From an uncultured Acetatifactor sp. (GTDB taxonomy: Bacteria; Bacillota; Clostridia; Lachnospirales; Lachnospiraceae), in contig CAJTXE010000061.1 of the NCBI GenBank assembly GCA_910580225.1, positions 1 to 17,992 on the forward strand: DNA of 17,992 nucleotides, written 5' to 3'. Position 1 is the stretch's first letter, and every line of letters begins with the position of its first letter. A program made the translations under genes and the position numbers. The notes under the pieces are model-generated. The model did not search any database. It was not told the origin of the DNA and worked only from the letters and a program-made list of their open reading frames with translations. Of the stretch, positions 1 through 6,991 are shown piece by piece.

Positions 1-851
1 TCTTTAGATGCACATAATATCATTCCCACACTCGGATTCTCATTTTCCTTTTTCTTTTGCCGATCAAGCGCTTCCAGATAAAAATCCATTTTCGATATAT
101 ATTCAGGCTTAAATTTCCCGATTTTCAATTCAAATGCCACAAGACACTGTAATCCCCGATGAAAGAACAGCAGATCGATCTTATAATCCTCACTGCCAAC
201 CTGAACTCTGAATTCTTCATCAATAAACGTAAAGTCCCTTCCAACCTCCAGAATAAAGTCCTTCATATTTCTAATCAGGCCTTTTCTTAGATCAGATTCC
301 TTAAAGTTAGATGGCAAATCCAGAAATTCTATTACATAGGAATCCAGAAATGGATTTTCTTTCAAGCCTTTTATCGGTTCAGGTAACAGTTTTTCCTTGG
401 ATAACATATATCGTTCATAATATCCACTGTCAATCTGGCGGGATAGTTCTCATGCCGAATAATTTTCTTTTATACAAAGCATTATATAAAAATGACGCTC
501 TTCGGTTGTTTTCGCTTTTGAAATTATAGCCAGATGGTTTGACCAGCTTATTTGTGACAACAGTGTTGTCACAAATTCATCATCTGCATAAGTTTCATAA
601 AATTTTTTCATACGATACAGACCACGCCTGTTAAATCCTTTAATTCCAGGAAAAGCATTTTGAACCTCTTCTGCGACTGTATCTATATAAGAATCCCCAA
701 ATGATACTTTCGTGGATTCTGCACTTAGATATTCTCCCACTTTCCAATACATCTGAATTAACTCTTCATTCACCTTTTTCAGAGCATTCTGCCTTGATTG
801 ACTAATAATCTGGACAAGATTACCTGTTGCTGCGATTTCGTTTTTTATCAA
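1..851 (-). pseudogene. DUF1016 (YhcG-type) PD-(D/E)XK nuclease-like gene, interrupted by in-frame TGA, 3' end outside window
   Basis: The first 133 codons give the DUF1016 N-terminal domain (GEYLS near residue 40, QISWSNHL near 105), ending KENYSA at a TGA at 450-452. Reading on in the same frame to position 1 is open and gives the rest of the family: ELSRQIDSGYYERY, then the C-terminal nuclease-like part with IDLLFFHRG and AFELKIGKFKPEY, where the Asp and the E-x-K look like PD-(D/E)XK residues. Relatives have an arginine where the TGA falls, so a single CGA-to-TGA change explains it. The start is TTG at 849-851, chosen because AGGTGG lies 6 nt upstream (858-863). The family is known for nuclease-like proteins often found near restriction or defence genes, but the biochemical role here is not shown. 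The gene runs out of the window, so further damage could exist. Confidence 0.85.
551..575. repeat. Perfect 12+1+12 palindrome inside the DUF1016 gene
   Basis: TTTGTGACAACA, one base, then TGTTGTCACAAA. It lies in the codons for FVTTLLSQI of the DUF1016 N-terminal domain, a stretch conserved in that family. A near-identical palindrome lies in the leader of the same gene at 871-893. Confidence 0.85.
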
Positions 852-870
852 AATCTGCCACCTTTCAAAC

Positions 871-893
871 TTGTGTCAACACTGTTGTCACAA
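871..893. promoter_or_regulatory. Palindrome in the DUF1016 leader, possible operator
   Basis: TTGTGTCAACA, C, TGTTGTCACAA: arms of 11 with one mismatch, ending about 8 nt before the ribosome binding site of the DUF1016 gene. It matches the palindrome at 551-575 in nearly every base. The position fits an operator or a translational control hairpin. Its function is inferred only from position and duplication. Confidence 0.5.
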
Positions 894-918
894 ATCAATA
901 TATCCCATATCTATCCTT

Positions 919-992
919 TATTTCTGCTTGAGTCCCGACTTTTCAAAACCTTTAGATCTCCGCCAGTGCTCCCGGATACTGCCCTGTGTAAT
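919..992. repeat. 74-bp direct repeat, copy 1
   Basis: This sequence matches 1765-1838 with five differences. It lies between the nitrilase gene and the DUF1016 gene, so the two copies bracket the nitrilase gene. No known insertion sequence end is recognised in it. Confidence 0.9.
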
Positions 993-1036
993 CTTTGATG
1001 CATAATTGCGCTTATTATCTGTGGTTTCCTCCCCTC

Positions 1037-1750
1037 CTATATCTCCACTACAAGCAGCCCGGTGCTGCCCACAGGCAGCTCCGCACGCACGCTTCCATCC
1101 TGAAAGAAAAATGCTCCTCCATACGCATCTCCCTCTGCCATGCAGTTGACCATCAGCACCTTTCCACAACACTTTGCCGCCTGTTCCGTATACTCCTGCC
1201 TGACACCGCCTTCCCATTCCTCCGGTGAATAACTTATGTAAACCGGCCACAGCAGCACATCCTCTCCCAGGCGGAACCGTTCCGGATAATCCCACAAATC
1301 CCCACACAATCCTATCAGAAATTCCTGGCCATCATAGGAAAAAGTCCGGACGCAGTCTCCTTCCCGGTAATGGCTGTCTGTCCTCCAGTATTCCTTCCAC
1401 CCCTTTGAAACCCTTCGGTAAAGATGCCGTATCCTGCCCTCCCCAACCAGGGCAGCCGAAGAATATATGACATCTCCTGCACTTTCTACAAAGCCAAACA
1501 GAATATCAATCTCCAGACTCACAGACAGGGTACAGATGCTCCGAAACACTTCTGAATCCGTACTCACTGCCATATCTTTGTCCATTTTGAATTCCCATTC
1601 CAGGCAGTTAAATCCCTGCAGAAAAGTTTCTCCAAAACAGACAAGACCGGCTCCTGCCTCCTTCGCTTCTTTTGCATATTGTTCTATCTGCTGCAGATTA
1701 TATGATACTCTTTTGTCTATCTGTTTTGCCGATGCCAATGCTATTTTCAT
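1037..1750 (-). CDS. Nitrilase-superfamily carbon-nitrogen hydrolase
   Basis: The 237-residue product fits the carbon-nitrogen hydrolase family, which cleaves amide or nitrile C-N bonds in the cytoplasm through a Glu-Lys-Cys triad. The triad is visible: E41 in FGETF, K116 in RRVSKGWKEY, and C149 in IGLCGDLW. The substrate cannot be told from sequence; omega-amidase or N-carbamoyl hydrolase-like activity are options, and the protein is a little short for the family. The ATG at 1748-1750 is chosen because GGAGG lies about 10 nt upstream. A longer reading frame to 1792 would run into the flanking 74-bp repeat, which is unlikely to be coding. The gene sits alone between two direct repeats, with no obvious pathway partner. 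Confidence 0.85.
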   Translation of the reverse strand: MKIALASAKQIDKRVSYNLQQIEQYAKEAKEAGAGLVCFGETFLQGFNCLEWEFKMDKDMAVSTDSEVFRSICTLSVSLEIDILFGFVESAGDVIYSSAALVGEGRIRHLYRRVSKGWKEYWRTDSHYREGDCVRTFSYDGQEFLIGLCGDLWDYPERFRLGEDVLLWPVYISYSPEEWEGGVRQEYTEQAAKCCGKVLMVNCMAEGDAYGGAFFFQDGSVRAELPVGSTGLLVVEI

Positions 1751-1764
1751 CCGGTTTTCCTCCA

Positions 1765-1838
1765 TATTTCCGCTTGAATCCAGACTTTTCAAAACCTTTA
1801 GATCTCCGCCAGTACTCCCGGATACTGCCCTGTATAAT
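1765..1838. repeat. 74-bp direct repeat, copy 2
   Basis: This is the second copy of the element at 919-992. It ends 14 bp upstream of the nitrilase start and follows the stop of the membrane-protein gene (1847). On the minus strand it contains a short CAGTA/TACTG hairpin that copy 1 keeps only in part. Confidence 0.9.
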
Positions 1839-1846
1839 ACGCAGAT

Positions 1847-2323
1847 TCACTCCCCAACTACCTCTTTTCTATGCATCAGATGAATGCCGATGTGCCCTAT
1901 GCCCAGGAGGATTACCGCAGCCATCAATGCCGGATTCCTCCCGTAGACTGCCAGCAGAAAAAAGGCCGCCACGGGAAGTGTGGCCCCGGCTACAGGCAGG
2001 CCCAGGAAGCTGCTGTAAAAATCTCCCATGGTCTTTTCACTGCGAAAATACCGCACCCAGTAAAGCTCATAGCACACCATCAGCAGAAAGGACAACAGCA
2101 GCCACCAGGACCAAGGAGACCATGGTCTTATGTTAAAATCGGAAAAAATCAGTACCAGACAAGATACCAGAACCTCCCCCGTCCGTTCCAGAAACACCAG
2201 TATTTTCTTCTCGTTTCCCGCATATTTTTCATAGTTTTTCGGTTGATTCTTTGTCCACAGAAGATTGGGCAGCATCAGCATAATCAGGTAAATCAGTCCC
2301 ACATAGGAAAATCCAAACGCCAT
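1847..2323 (-). CDS. Small integral membrane protein of unknown function
   Basis: The 158-residue product has about five hydrophobic segments: one at the N-terminus (FGFSYVGLIYLIMLMLPNLL), one around VLVSCLVLIF, one around WWLLLSFLLMVCY, and two in the C-terminal half (LPVAAFFLLAVYG and LMAAVILLGIGHIGIHL). The early PNLLWTKNQPKNYEKY stretch resembles uncharacterised clostridial membrane proteins. ATG at 2321-2323 is preferred over the GTG two codons upstream because GGAGG sits 7 nt before the ATG and would touch the GTG. It starts 2 nt after the stop of the 57-codon frame upstream, which suggests coupling. No function is assigned. Confidence 0.75.
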   Translation of the reverse strand: MAFGFSYVGLIYLIMLMLPNLLWTKNQPKNYEKYAGNEKKILVFLERTGEVLVSCLVLIFSDFNIRPWSPWSWWLLLSFLLMVCYELYWVRYFRSEKTMGDFYSSFLGLPVAGATLPVAAFFLLAVYGRNPALMAAVILLGIGHIGIHLMHRKEVVGE

Positions 2324-2325
2324 TC

Positions 2326-2499
2326 TCACTCCTCCCGGACTGCGGCAAACCCTATGGCTTCCGCTATCTCTTTTCTTAACCCTTCCGCAGCCATATTTTC
2401 CTCATCCTTCTCTATATACTGCAGACCGCCAGGATTTACAGTGATGCTTACTTTCCTATGAAAGCCAGGTTCCGTCCGGCAGGAGGATCTCCCCCTCAT
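2326..2499 (-). CDS. Small ORF (57 aa), hypothetical
   Basis: The frame runs from an ATG inside the end of the upstream gene to a TGA 2 nt before the membrane-protein start. The residues after about position 16 (KVSITVNPGGLQYIEKDEEN, then an Ala/Glu-rich helix) look like ordinary protein. The first 15, which overlap the upstream gene, do not, and no good ribosome binding site precedes the ATG. It may be a genuine small gene with an unusual start, or the 3' end of a gene whose 5' part has been lost. No family is recognised. Confidence 0.4.
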   Translation of the reverse strand: MRGRSSCRTEPGFHRKVSITVNPGGLQYIEKDEENMAAEGLRKEIAEAIGFAAVREE

Positions 2500-2869
2500 C
2501 CCCGCTTACATCAAAGAAACCCACGGCATGCTTCTCCGCAAGCCGCCTTACCGTTTCATAAGCTTCTTCCGCAGCAGACCAGGGAAAGGCGGCATAAATC
2601 ACTTCCCGGCCAATACAATAATCCACAAGGCGGCTTTCCAAATCCCCGTCTTTTTCCAACTCCTCCATGCCCGGCGCATATGCCCCGTTCATGGGCGGAA
2701 AAATATCTTTCATCTCCATAAACCAATTCTGCAGGGCAGGAGCAGAAACGCCGATAGTCTGGTAATCATGATCCTCCTCCCAGGCGGTCTGTTTCTCATA
2801 CCATGCCATGAATGCCTCTCTTGTATCAGGCGCTTTTGTCTTTTCAAATACCATTAAATCGTAACTCAT
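2456..2869 (-). CDS. Hypothetical protein, 137 aa
   Basis: The protein starts MSYDLMVFEKTKAP, a beginning shared by a group of uncharacterised proteins that use the phrase YDLMVF. The middle has ALQNWFMEMKDIFPPMNG and the end has YETVRRLAEKHAVGFFDV, which looks like a small alpha/beta domain. It has no membrane segment or signal peptide. The ATG at 2867-2869 follows AAGGAGAG by about 8 nt. An upstream in-frame extension of 15 codons lacks such a site. It may share a transcript with the small ORF and membrane-protein gene downstream, since spacing is tight. Function is unknown. Confidence 0.75.
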   Translation of the reverse strand: MSYDLMVFEKTKAPDTREAFMAWYEKQTAWEEDHDYQTIGVSAPALQNWFMEMKDIFPPMNGAYAPGMEELEKDGDLESRLVDYCIGREVIYAAFPWSAAEEAYETVRRLAEKHAVGFFDVSGDEGEILLPDGTWLS

Positions 2870-2936
2870 CCCACTCTCTCCTTCTTTTTGAAAACTTCCA
2901 TTGGCCCGGGACATTATTTGCTCTTTTTCACCTGCC

Positions 2937-3515
2937 TCATTTCCCCTCTGGTTCTTTACAGGCAGCGCTTCCCTCCTGCTTTAAAAATTGCCCGATTTTC
3001 TCTGTCACTTCCGCCGCATCCAAAACACGATCACCCATCTTCTGTCCATACAAATGCCGTTCAATTCCCAGTACCCGCCCTGAATATCCGCTGCCCTCAA
3101 ACCACTTCTCCAGACAGGACACAAAATCCGGAGAAGTTTCCGCTTTACCGTACACACCTATAATGTACAGACGTTTAACAACTTCCTCATATCTGCTCTC
3201 ATTGTGACTGAAATAATCCTGGCAGCGCTCATGAAAAATAAAATACAGGGAGGCCGGATTTCCGCAGTACATGGGCACAATCAGAATAACCCTGTCATAA
3301 CGGCACATTTCGCCGTACAGGCTGTAAACATCATCTTCCCTGTACTTACATACGCCGCCAAAGCATTCATATTCACATCCGCAGCAGGGATGGGCATTCA
3401 GTTCCCTGAACCGGACTACTTTGTCATTACCGGACCCTGCCGACGCTATGTACTGCCCGATTTGATCACAATTTCCATTCTTTCTGCCCGAAAAACTGAT
3501 AATCAGATTATCCAT
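2937..3515 (-). CDS. Flavodoxin-like NAD(P)H-dependent oxidoreductase
   Basis: The 192-residue product has the flavodoxin-like layout of FMN-dependent NAD(P)H reductases. An N-terminal beta strand is followed by a phosphate-binding loop (IISFSGRKNGNCDQIG, residues 4-19), and YDRVILIVPMYCGNPASLYF forms the second strand and flavin loop. A cysteine cluster near residue 45 (CCGCEYECFGGVC) is shared with some clostridial members of this family. It probably transfers electrons from NAD(P)H to a small acceptor through FMN; the substrate is unknown. The start is ATG at 3513-3515, chosen by homology because the upstream site (GGAAAGGGAAAG) is weak. A consensus-like promoter lies at 3596-3624. Confidence 0.75.
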   Translation of the reverse strand: MDNLIISFSGRKNGNCDQIGQYIASAGSGNDKVVRFRELNAHPCCGCEYECFGGVCKYREDDVYSLYGEMCRYDRVILIVPMYCGNPASLYFIFHERCQDYFSHNESRYEEVVKRLYIIGVYGKAETSPDFVSCLEKWFEGSGYSGRVLGIERHLYGQKMGDRVLDAAEVTEKIGQFLKQEGSAACKEPEGK

Positions 3516-3595
3516 GGCTTTCCCTTTCCGAAAAGTATCTCCCGTTTCCAAATCCGCTCCGGAAACCTTATGTTGAAAATCTGCTGTCCATACTT

Positions 3596-3624
3596 ATTAT
3601 ACTATATTCCCCTTTCCGTTTCCA
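3596..3624 (-). promoter_or_regulatory. Sigma-A-type promoter for the flavodoxin-like gene
   Basis: On the minus strand the -35 is TGGAAA (3619-3624, four of six consensus bases), the spacer is 17 nt, and the -10 is a perfect TATAAT (3596-3601). It would give a leader of roughly 75 nt before the ATG at 3515. It sits in the 318-bp gap between divergent genes, which also holds the repeats at 3650-3735 and the plus-strand promoter at 3759-3787. Confidence 0.6.
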
Positions 3625-3649
3625 GTGCCAATTTGCGCTGTTTGGCCTC

Positions 3650-3735
3650 ATTCCCTGGCTGCCTGGACAGGCACGAAAAGTGTTCCGTTGCAAAGCTTGG
3701 GGAGTCACCTTATTCCCTGACCGCCTGGACAGGCA
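3650..3735. repeat. Two 24-bp direct repeats, each with an inner inverted repeat
   Basis: Copies at 3650-3673 and 3712-3735 differ at two positions and are 62 bp apart. Each ends with GCCTGGACAGGC, an inverted repeat of 5-bp arms around GA. They lie between the divergent flavodoxin-like and DUF4304 genes and end about 23 bp before the DUF4304 promoter. Confidence 0.75.
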
Positions 3736-3758
3736 GATAAAACGGCGTCATATGCCTA

Positions 3759-3787
3759 TTGTTTTTCCCGCTTTGGTATGCTACAAT
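3759..3787 (+). promoter_or_regulatory. Promoter for the DUF4304 gene
   Basis: TTGTTT (3759-3764), a 17-nt spacer with TATGC just before the -10, and TACAAT (3782-3787). The start codon at 3834 is about 40 nt downstream of the expected transcription start. Confidence 0.55.
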
Positions 3788-3833
3788 TTTCCCTGTACGG
3801 AATGGAAGATCCAAGGTTAGGGGGAATAATATT

Positions 3834-4538
3834 ATGCGGCAGCATGACAAAATAATAAATATGGCTGCAAAAAAGGTACTCGCACCGAAGGGACTTTTTC
3901 GACAGGGAACGTCGAGAACCTGGTTAGACGACAACGGATACTTTGTCATTTTTGTTGTGTTTGATTCCAGTAATTGGTCCAAAGGTTCTTATTTGGGAGT
4001 TGGAATTGACTTTTTTTGGGAGAAAAGCGAAAGCTTAAACAATGTATTATCTTATTCTTATGGGAATCGGGAAAACGAATTCTGCAGCTATGATGGAAAC
4101 GATGATGAATTTCAAGCAAAAATGGAAGAATTTGCTGAAACAGGCCTGCGGAAAGTGATGGAATACCGCAAATTTAAGGACATGGATTATGCGAAAAAGT
4201 GCCTTGAACAGAAGGTATCCGATTTACCGGAAAATCGACGATTTTGGGAAGTCTATGATTTGGCAATGTTATGCTTTCTCAAAGGCGATTTTGAGAATGG
4301 CGTAACGATATTTGAAAATTATTTGGATCTGTTAGAGAAATCCATTTATGTGGGCGATATTTATATAGAGTGGCATGAAACCTTTTACAAGCATTGTATC
4401 AATTCTATCAAACCCTTTTTGACCTCTAAAGAAGCCGCACAAAAAATGGTTTTAGATATGATTAAGCGACGGAGGGACTATTTTAACAGCAAGTCCTCCT
4501 TTAAAAAGATGAATAAAGAAAGATTCCTTCTGCATTAA
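3834..4538 (+). CDS. DUF4304 domain-containing protein
   Basis: The 234-residue product begins with a DUF4304 domain. This is seen in KIINMAAKKVLAPKGLFRQG near residues 6-25, TWLDDNGYFVIFVVFDSSNW, and YLGVGIDFFWEK by about residue 65. The rest is helical and contains paired Phe/Leu-rich stretches (LAMLCFLKGDFENGVTIFEN) like a short TPR-type repeat. DUF4304 proteins are often encoded near polymorphic toxin or phage-related loci, but their job is not established. The ATG at 3834 follows AGGGGGAA by about 8 nt; the longer frame from 3759 would start within the promoter. This is the only plus-strand gene in the first 7.3 kb. Its base composition is visibly more AT-rich than its neighbours, which suggests separate acquisition. 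Confidence 0.8.
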   Translation: MRQHDKIINMAAKKVLAPKGLFRQGTSRTWLDDNGYFVIFVVFDSSNWSKGSYLGVGIDFFWEKSESLNNVLSYSYGNRENEFCSYDGNDDEFQAKMEEFAETGLRKVMEYRKFKDMDYAKKCLEQKVSDLPENRRFWEVYDLAMLCFLKGDFENGVTIFENYLDLLEKSIYVGDIYIEWHETFYKHCINSIKPFLTSKEAAQKMVLDMIKRRRDYFNSKSSFKKMNKERFLLH

Positions 4539-4559
4539 AACAGCCCCGGAATCCTTTGC

Positions 4560-5013
4560 TTATGGCTCCTGCGCTTTCAGATATTTCCGCAAAAGGGGAA
4601 CATCCTGCATCTCGGCTCCCTGGAAATTGCCATAGAACCTGGCGGCCTCTTCATTTGTGGCCCGAATCAGATAATATTGGTCTATGCCGTTCCGGGCACA
4701 GTCCTTTTCCAGTTCTGCGAAGAGCATCCGGGCAATCCCTCTATGCCTGTAGGCCTTACGGACATAGACCCAGTCCACATATGCCATCCTGCATACATCC
4801 GTAAAAATGATACTCTATACGTCCGACTACCCTTTCATCTTCTTTCGCCAGAATGGACGTAGTCCCGGCATAAAAAGGATCCGAAATCCTGTTTCTTATC
4901 CCCTGCTCATCCACTGTGTCGGCAGTCATCTTGTCAGGCTCTTCCCCCATGGCCTCCTTTAAATACACAATATATGCCTCTATATTCTTCTCGTTCAATC
5001 GCTCAAATATCAT
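4560..5013 (-). pseudogene. GNAT-family N-acetyltransferase, frameshifted
   Basis: Two overlapping reading frames make one acetyltransferase. The first (5013 downwards) gives MIFERLNEKNIEAYIVYLKE and then GRIEYHFYGCMQDG before losing frame near 4786. The second, from about 4790 to 4560, resumes with AYVDWVYVRKAYRHRGIARM. That segment holds the acetyl-CoA pyrophosphate loop (R-H-R-G-I-A) and ends with a normal C-terminal beta-bulge region. In relatives two or three residues (like Tyr-x-Met) lie between the two halves, so a short deletion is likely. GNAT enzymes transfer acetyl from acetyl-CoA to an amine. The start codon is 1 nt after the APH stop, so the two were once co-translated. Confidence 0.8.
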
Positions 5014-5014
5014 C

Positions 5015-5836
5015 TTATTCTCCGCATTCCAGGCCTATGGCAACAGCCACCTCCAGTTCCTCCCTGACCATCTCATCGCCGTCCTCCAGGCGCCAGATAT
5101 TTTCCAGAACCGTCTCCATAAAGAAGAGCTTCCCGATATCCGCCTGGGGATAGCCTGTCTGTCCGCCAAGCAGCCGGATCACCTCCCGGATATGCTCCCC
5201 GTGCGGACATATGTGTTCCGTATCCAGTTCATTGAGTATGAACCGGGGCAGATCCAGGATTGCCGGGCCCATCACCCCTTTCGGGTCAATCATGGCATAG
5301 CTGCCGTCGTCTCTCGACAGCAGGTTGTCATGGTGCAGGTCACCGTGGAGGAGTACCCGGTCCGGATATTTCCCGAACACTTCCGCGCAGATTCCCCGCG
5401 CCCTGACTGCCAGTTCCGAAGCTTCCCGGTCCACCGAATTCCGCCTGCAATAATCACAGATCCCCTCCAGCCAGTCCAGATAAGTCTCGCCCTCCCCGGC
5501 AGGCATATGTATCTCACGGAATATCCGGGAAAATATCTTGATCCGCTTTTCCAGGGAGGCTTCCCTGCGCAGTACTGTCCCCGGAAAGATGCGTTCCTCC
5601 AGAAGGAGTCCGGCATTTTCGTCATAGGCATATACCCTGCAGCTATGCCTGCCGGACAGCCCCGTCAGCATCCGATGCTCGGATTTGAGCCGGGATATGT
5701 TCCTGTCTATTTTCAAAATGACAGGGCCGAACCGCTCCGACTCCGCCGATAAGACTGCTTTTGTGGGATGTAAGTAAATTTCTTCGCAGCGGTTCAGTCC
5801 CCACCTTTCTGCCGCACCTTTTATCTGATTTTCCAA
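5015..5836 (-). CDS. APH(6)/streptomycin 6-kinase-family aminoglycoside phosphotransferase
   Basis: The 273-residue protein has the kinase active site of the aminoglycoside/hydroxyurea kinase family (PF04655 type). LLHGDLHHDN holds the catalytic Asp (D166) and metal-ligand Asn (N171), and AMIDPKGVMG holds the second Asp (D184) in the IDPKG form typical of APH(6). A probable ATP-site lysine is K42 in LKID. Family enzymes use ATP to phosphorylate a hydroxyl of streptomycin, but many chromosomal members have other, unknown substrates, so resistance is not established. The start is TTG at 5834-5836, 7 nt after AGGAGAG. The GNAT pseudogene begins 1 nt after the stop, so this was a two-gene operon. 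Confidence 0.8.
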   Translation of the reverse strand: MENQIKGAAERWGLNRCEEIYLHPTKAVLSAESERFGPVILKIDRNISRLKSEHRMLTGLSGRHSCRVYAYDENAGLLLEERIFPGTVLRREASLEKRIKIFSRIFREIHMPAGEGETYLDWLEGICDYCRRNSVDREASELAVRARGICAEVFGKYPDRVLLHGDLHHDNLLSRDDGSYAMIDPKGVMGPAILDLPRFILNELDTEHICPHGEHIREVIRLLGGQTGYPQADIGKLFFMETVLENIWRLEDGDEMVREELEVAVAIGLECGE

Positions 5837-5988
5837 TTTGCTCTCCTATCCTGACTTTGCTTGTCTTTTCCTGAACACCGCTCCATGCCCCTCATGGCTT
5901 TCCCCAGGTTTCCTGTAATCCTTCTTTTCAAGAACTGTTCTTTGACAGACGATCTCTTGGTAGTGTCTGTGGATTGGTCCTGATTTTT

Positions 5989-6020
5989 CGTAACAGTTCA
6001 GACAGCGCTGAACTGTTGCG
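5989..6020. repeat. 10-bp-stem inverted repeat between genes
   Basis: AACAGTTCAG, loop ACAGCG, CTGAACTGTT, extended by a CG/CG pair across one mismatch. GATTTTTC occurs on both sides, at about 5982 and 6020. The plus-strand form is followed by ATTTTTC, like a terminator, but no plus-strand gene ends nearby. The rest of 5837-6057 shows no gene. Confidence 0.7.
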
Positions 6021-6057
6021 ATTTTTCATCTTCTCCAACCGCCCCCTAAAGGGAAAG

Positions 6058-6381
6058 TCAGGAATATTTTCCTAAAATCCTCTTATAAACCCGATAGGCA
6101 AGATAAATCCCGGCCGTGCAGCCAAACACTAACATTACCATTCCGGCTGCAGGAAAGATTACAAATAGAATCCCGTTCAGCCCAAAGAAGAAGGCACAGT
6201 TTTTATATAATCCGGCCATCTCCACATTATAGCCTTTTATGTCCTTAACCTTATCTTTCAGGGAAGTATCTCCGCTCCAGAAGCTTATAGGCTCGTCGCT
6301 GTCTCTACTATAAATGCTTATGATTAAAAAAGGAAAAGAACATAATAAGCAGCATACCAGACTTATGATTCTTCCTACCAT
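6058..6381 (-). CDS. Small membrane protein of unknown function
   Basis: The 107-residue product has an N-terminal membrane segment (GRIISLVCCLLCSFPFLIIS), a short polar middle with FWSGDTSLKDKVKDIKGYN, and two close C-terminal hydrophobic stretches (FFFGLNGILFVIFPAAG, VMLVFGCTAGIYLAY). The SGDT-x-KDKVKD-x-KGYN phrase occurs in a group of uncharacterised clostridial membrane proteins. The ATG at 6379-6381 is chosen because GGAGGAG lies 9 nt upstream; upstream ATGs at 6414 and 6402 would overlap that site or lack one. Function is not known. Confidence 0.7.
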   Translation of the reverse strand: MVGRIISLVCCLLCSFPFLIISIYSRDSDEPISFWSGDTSLKDKVKDIKGYNVEMAGLYKNCAFFFGLNGILFVIFPAAGMVMLVFGCTAGIYLAYRVYKRILGKYS

Positions 6382-6563
6382 ATCCCAATCTCCTCCCCCC
6401 ATGCCTGCTATCATTGATTATAAAATATTTACCTGGCATTTACAATACAGAGCAACAAACTTATTTATTTCAAATGCTATATAAATAATAATACAGAGCG
6501 CATAGCTTTATTTTACTATACGCCCTGACGCTGTATTCCTTATTTTGTTATTCATGGCCATGC

Positions 6564-6947
6564 TTATACTTCTGATAGAAAAATTTCCGTTATACCAGTC
6601 AATCCATATCGGGATACCAATTCTGTTATGCCTGATTTTATCTCGTCCCGGCAAAAATCATTCTTCTGTAAAAAATCATCATCCTTGTCATTGAGATAAG
6701 AATAAAACAGCAGTGCCACCTCCAAATTTACCATATTGTTATCAGACGTCATATCGTATATCTGATTTTCAGCTTCGTTAATCTTCCCACTGTCAACCAT
6801 ATCCAGTAACTTTTCCAAGGTGTCCCGGCTTTGCTTTTCCTCCAATAACTCTTTAACGGGATTGTCGGTATCAATACGGAAAACCAGCTTCAATATCGCA
6901 CGTATCATTTCTTTTATCAGTCTCATGATATAATCCTGCTCAAACAC
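6564..6947 (-). CDS. DUF6483-like small protein
   Basis: The 127-residue protein begins MFEQDYIMRLIKEMIRAILK, an opening I associate with the uncharacterised clostridial family DUF6483; the name is from memory. The rest is helical: a middle part with MVDSGKINEAENQIYDMT and an end with VALLFYSYLND, resembling a helical repeat. It has no signal peptide. The start is GTG at 6945-6947, 8 nt after AAGGGG. That ribosome binding site overlaps the base of the hairpin at 6958-6989, so translation may be modulated. The 149 bp between this gene and the membrane protein downstream show no gene. Confidence 0.75.
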   Translation of the reverse strand: MFEQDYIMRLIKEMIRAILKLVFRIDTDNPVKELLEEKQSRDTLEKLLDMVDSGKINEAENQIYDMTSDNNMVNLEVALLFYSYLNDKDDDFLQKNDFCRDEIKSGITELVSRYGLTGITEIFLSEV

Positions 6948-6957
6948 ATAAACGCCC

Positions 6958-6989
6958 CTTTCTGCATATACATTCTATCATGCAGAAAG
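6958..6989 (-). promoter_or_regulatory. Hairpin next to the ribosome binding site of the DUF6483-like gene
   Basis: CTTTCTGCAT and ATGCAGAAAG pair perfectly around a 12-nt loop. On the minus strand the hairpin begins 2 nt after the upstream stop codon, and its 3' arm runs into GGGG, so the AAAGGGG site is partly sequestered. There is no U-run, so it is not a typical terminator. Confidence 0.5.
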
Positions 6990-6991
6990 TT

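Noticed and set aside
3710..3982. Minus-strand 90-codon frame
   Set aside because: It is antisense to the DUF4304 promoter and gene start and has no recognisable features.
4916..5752. Plus-strand open frame of 278 codons
   Set aside because: It is antisense to the APH(6)-like gene, which has intact catalytic motifs.
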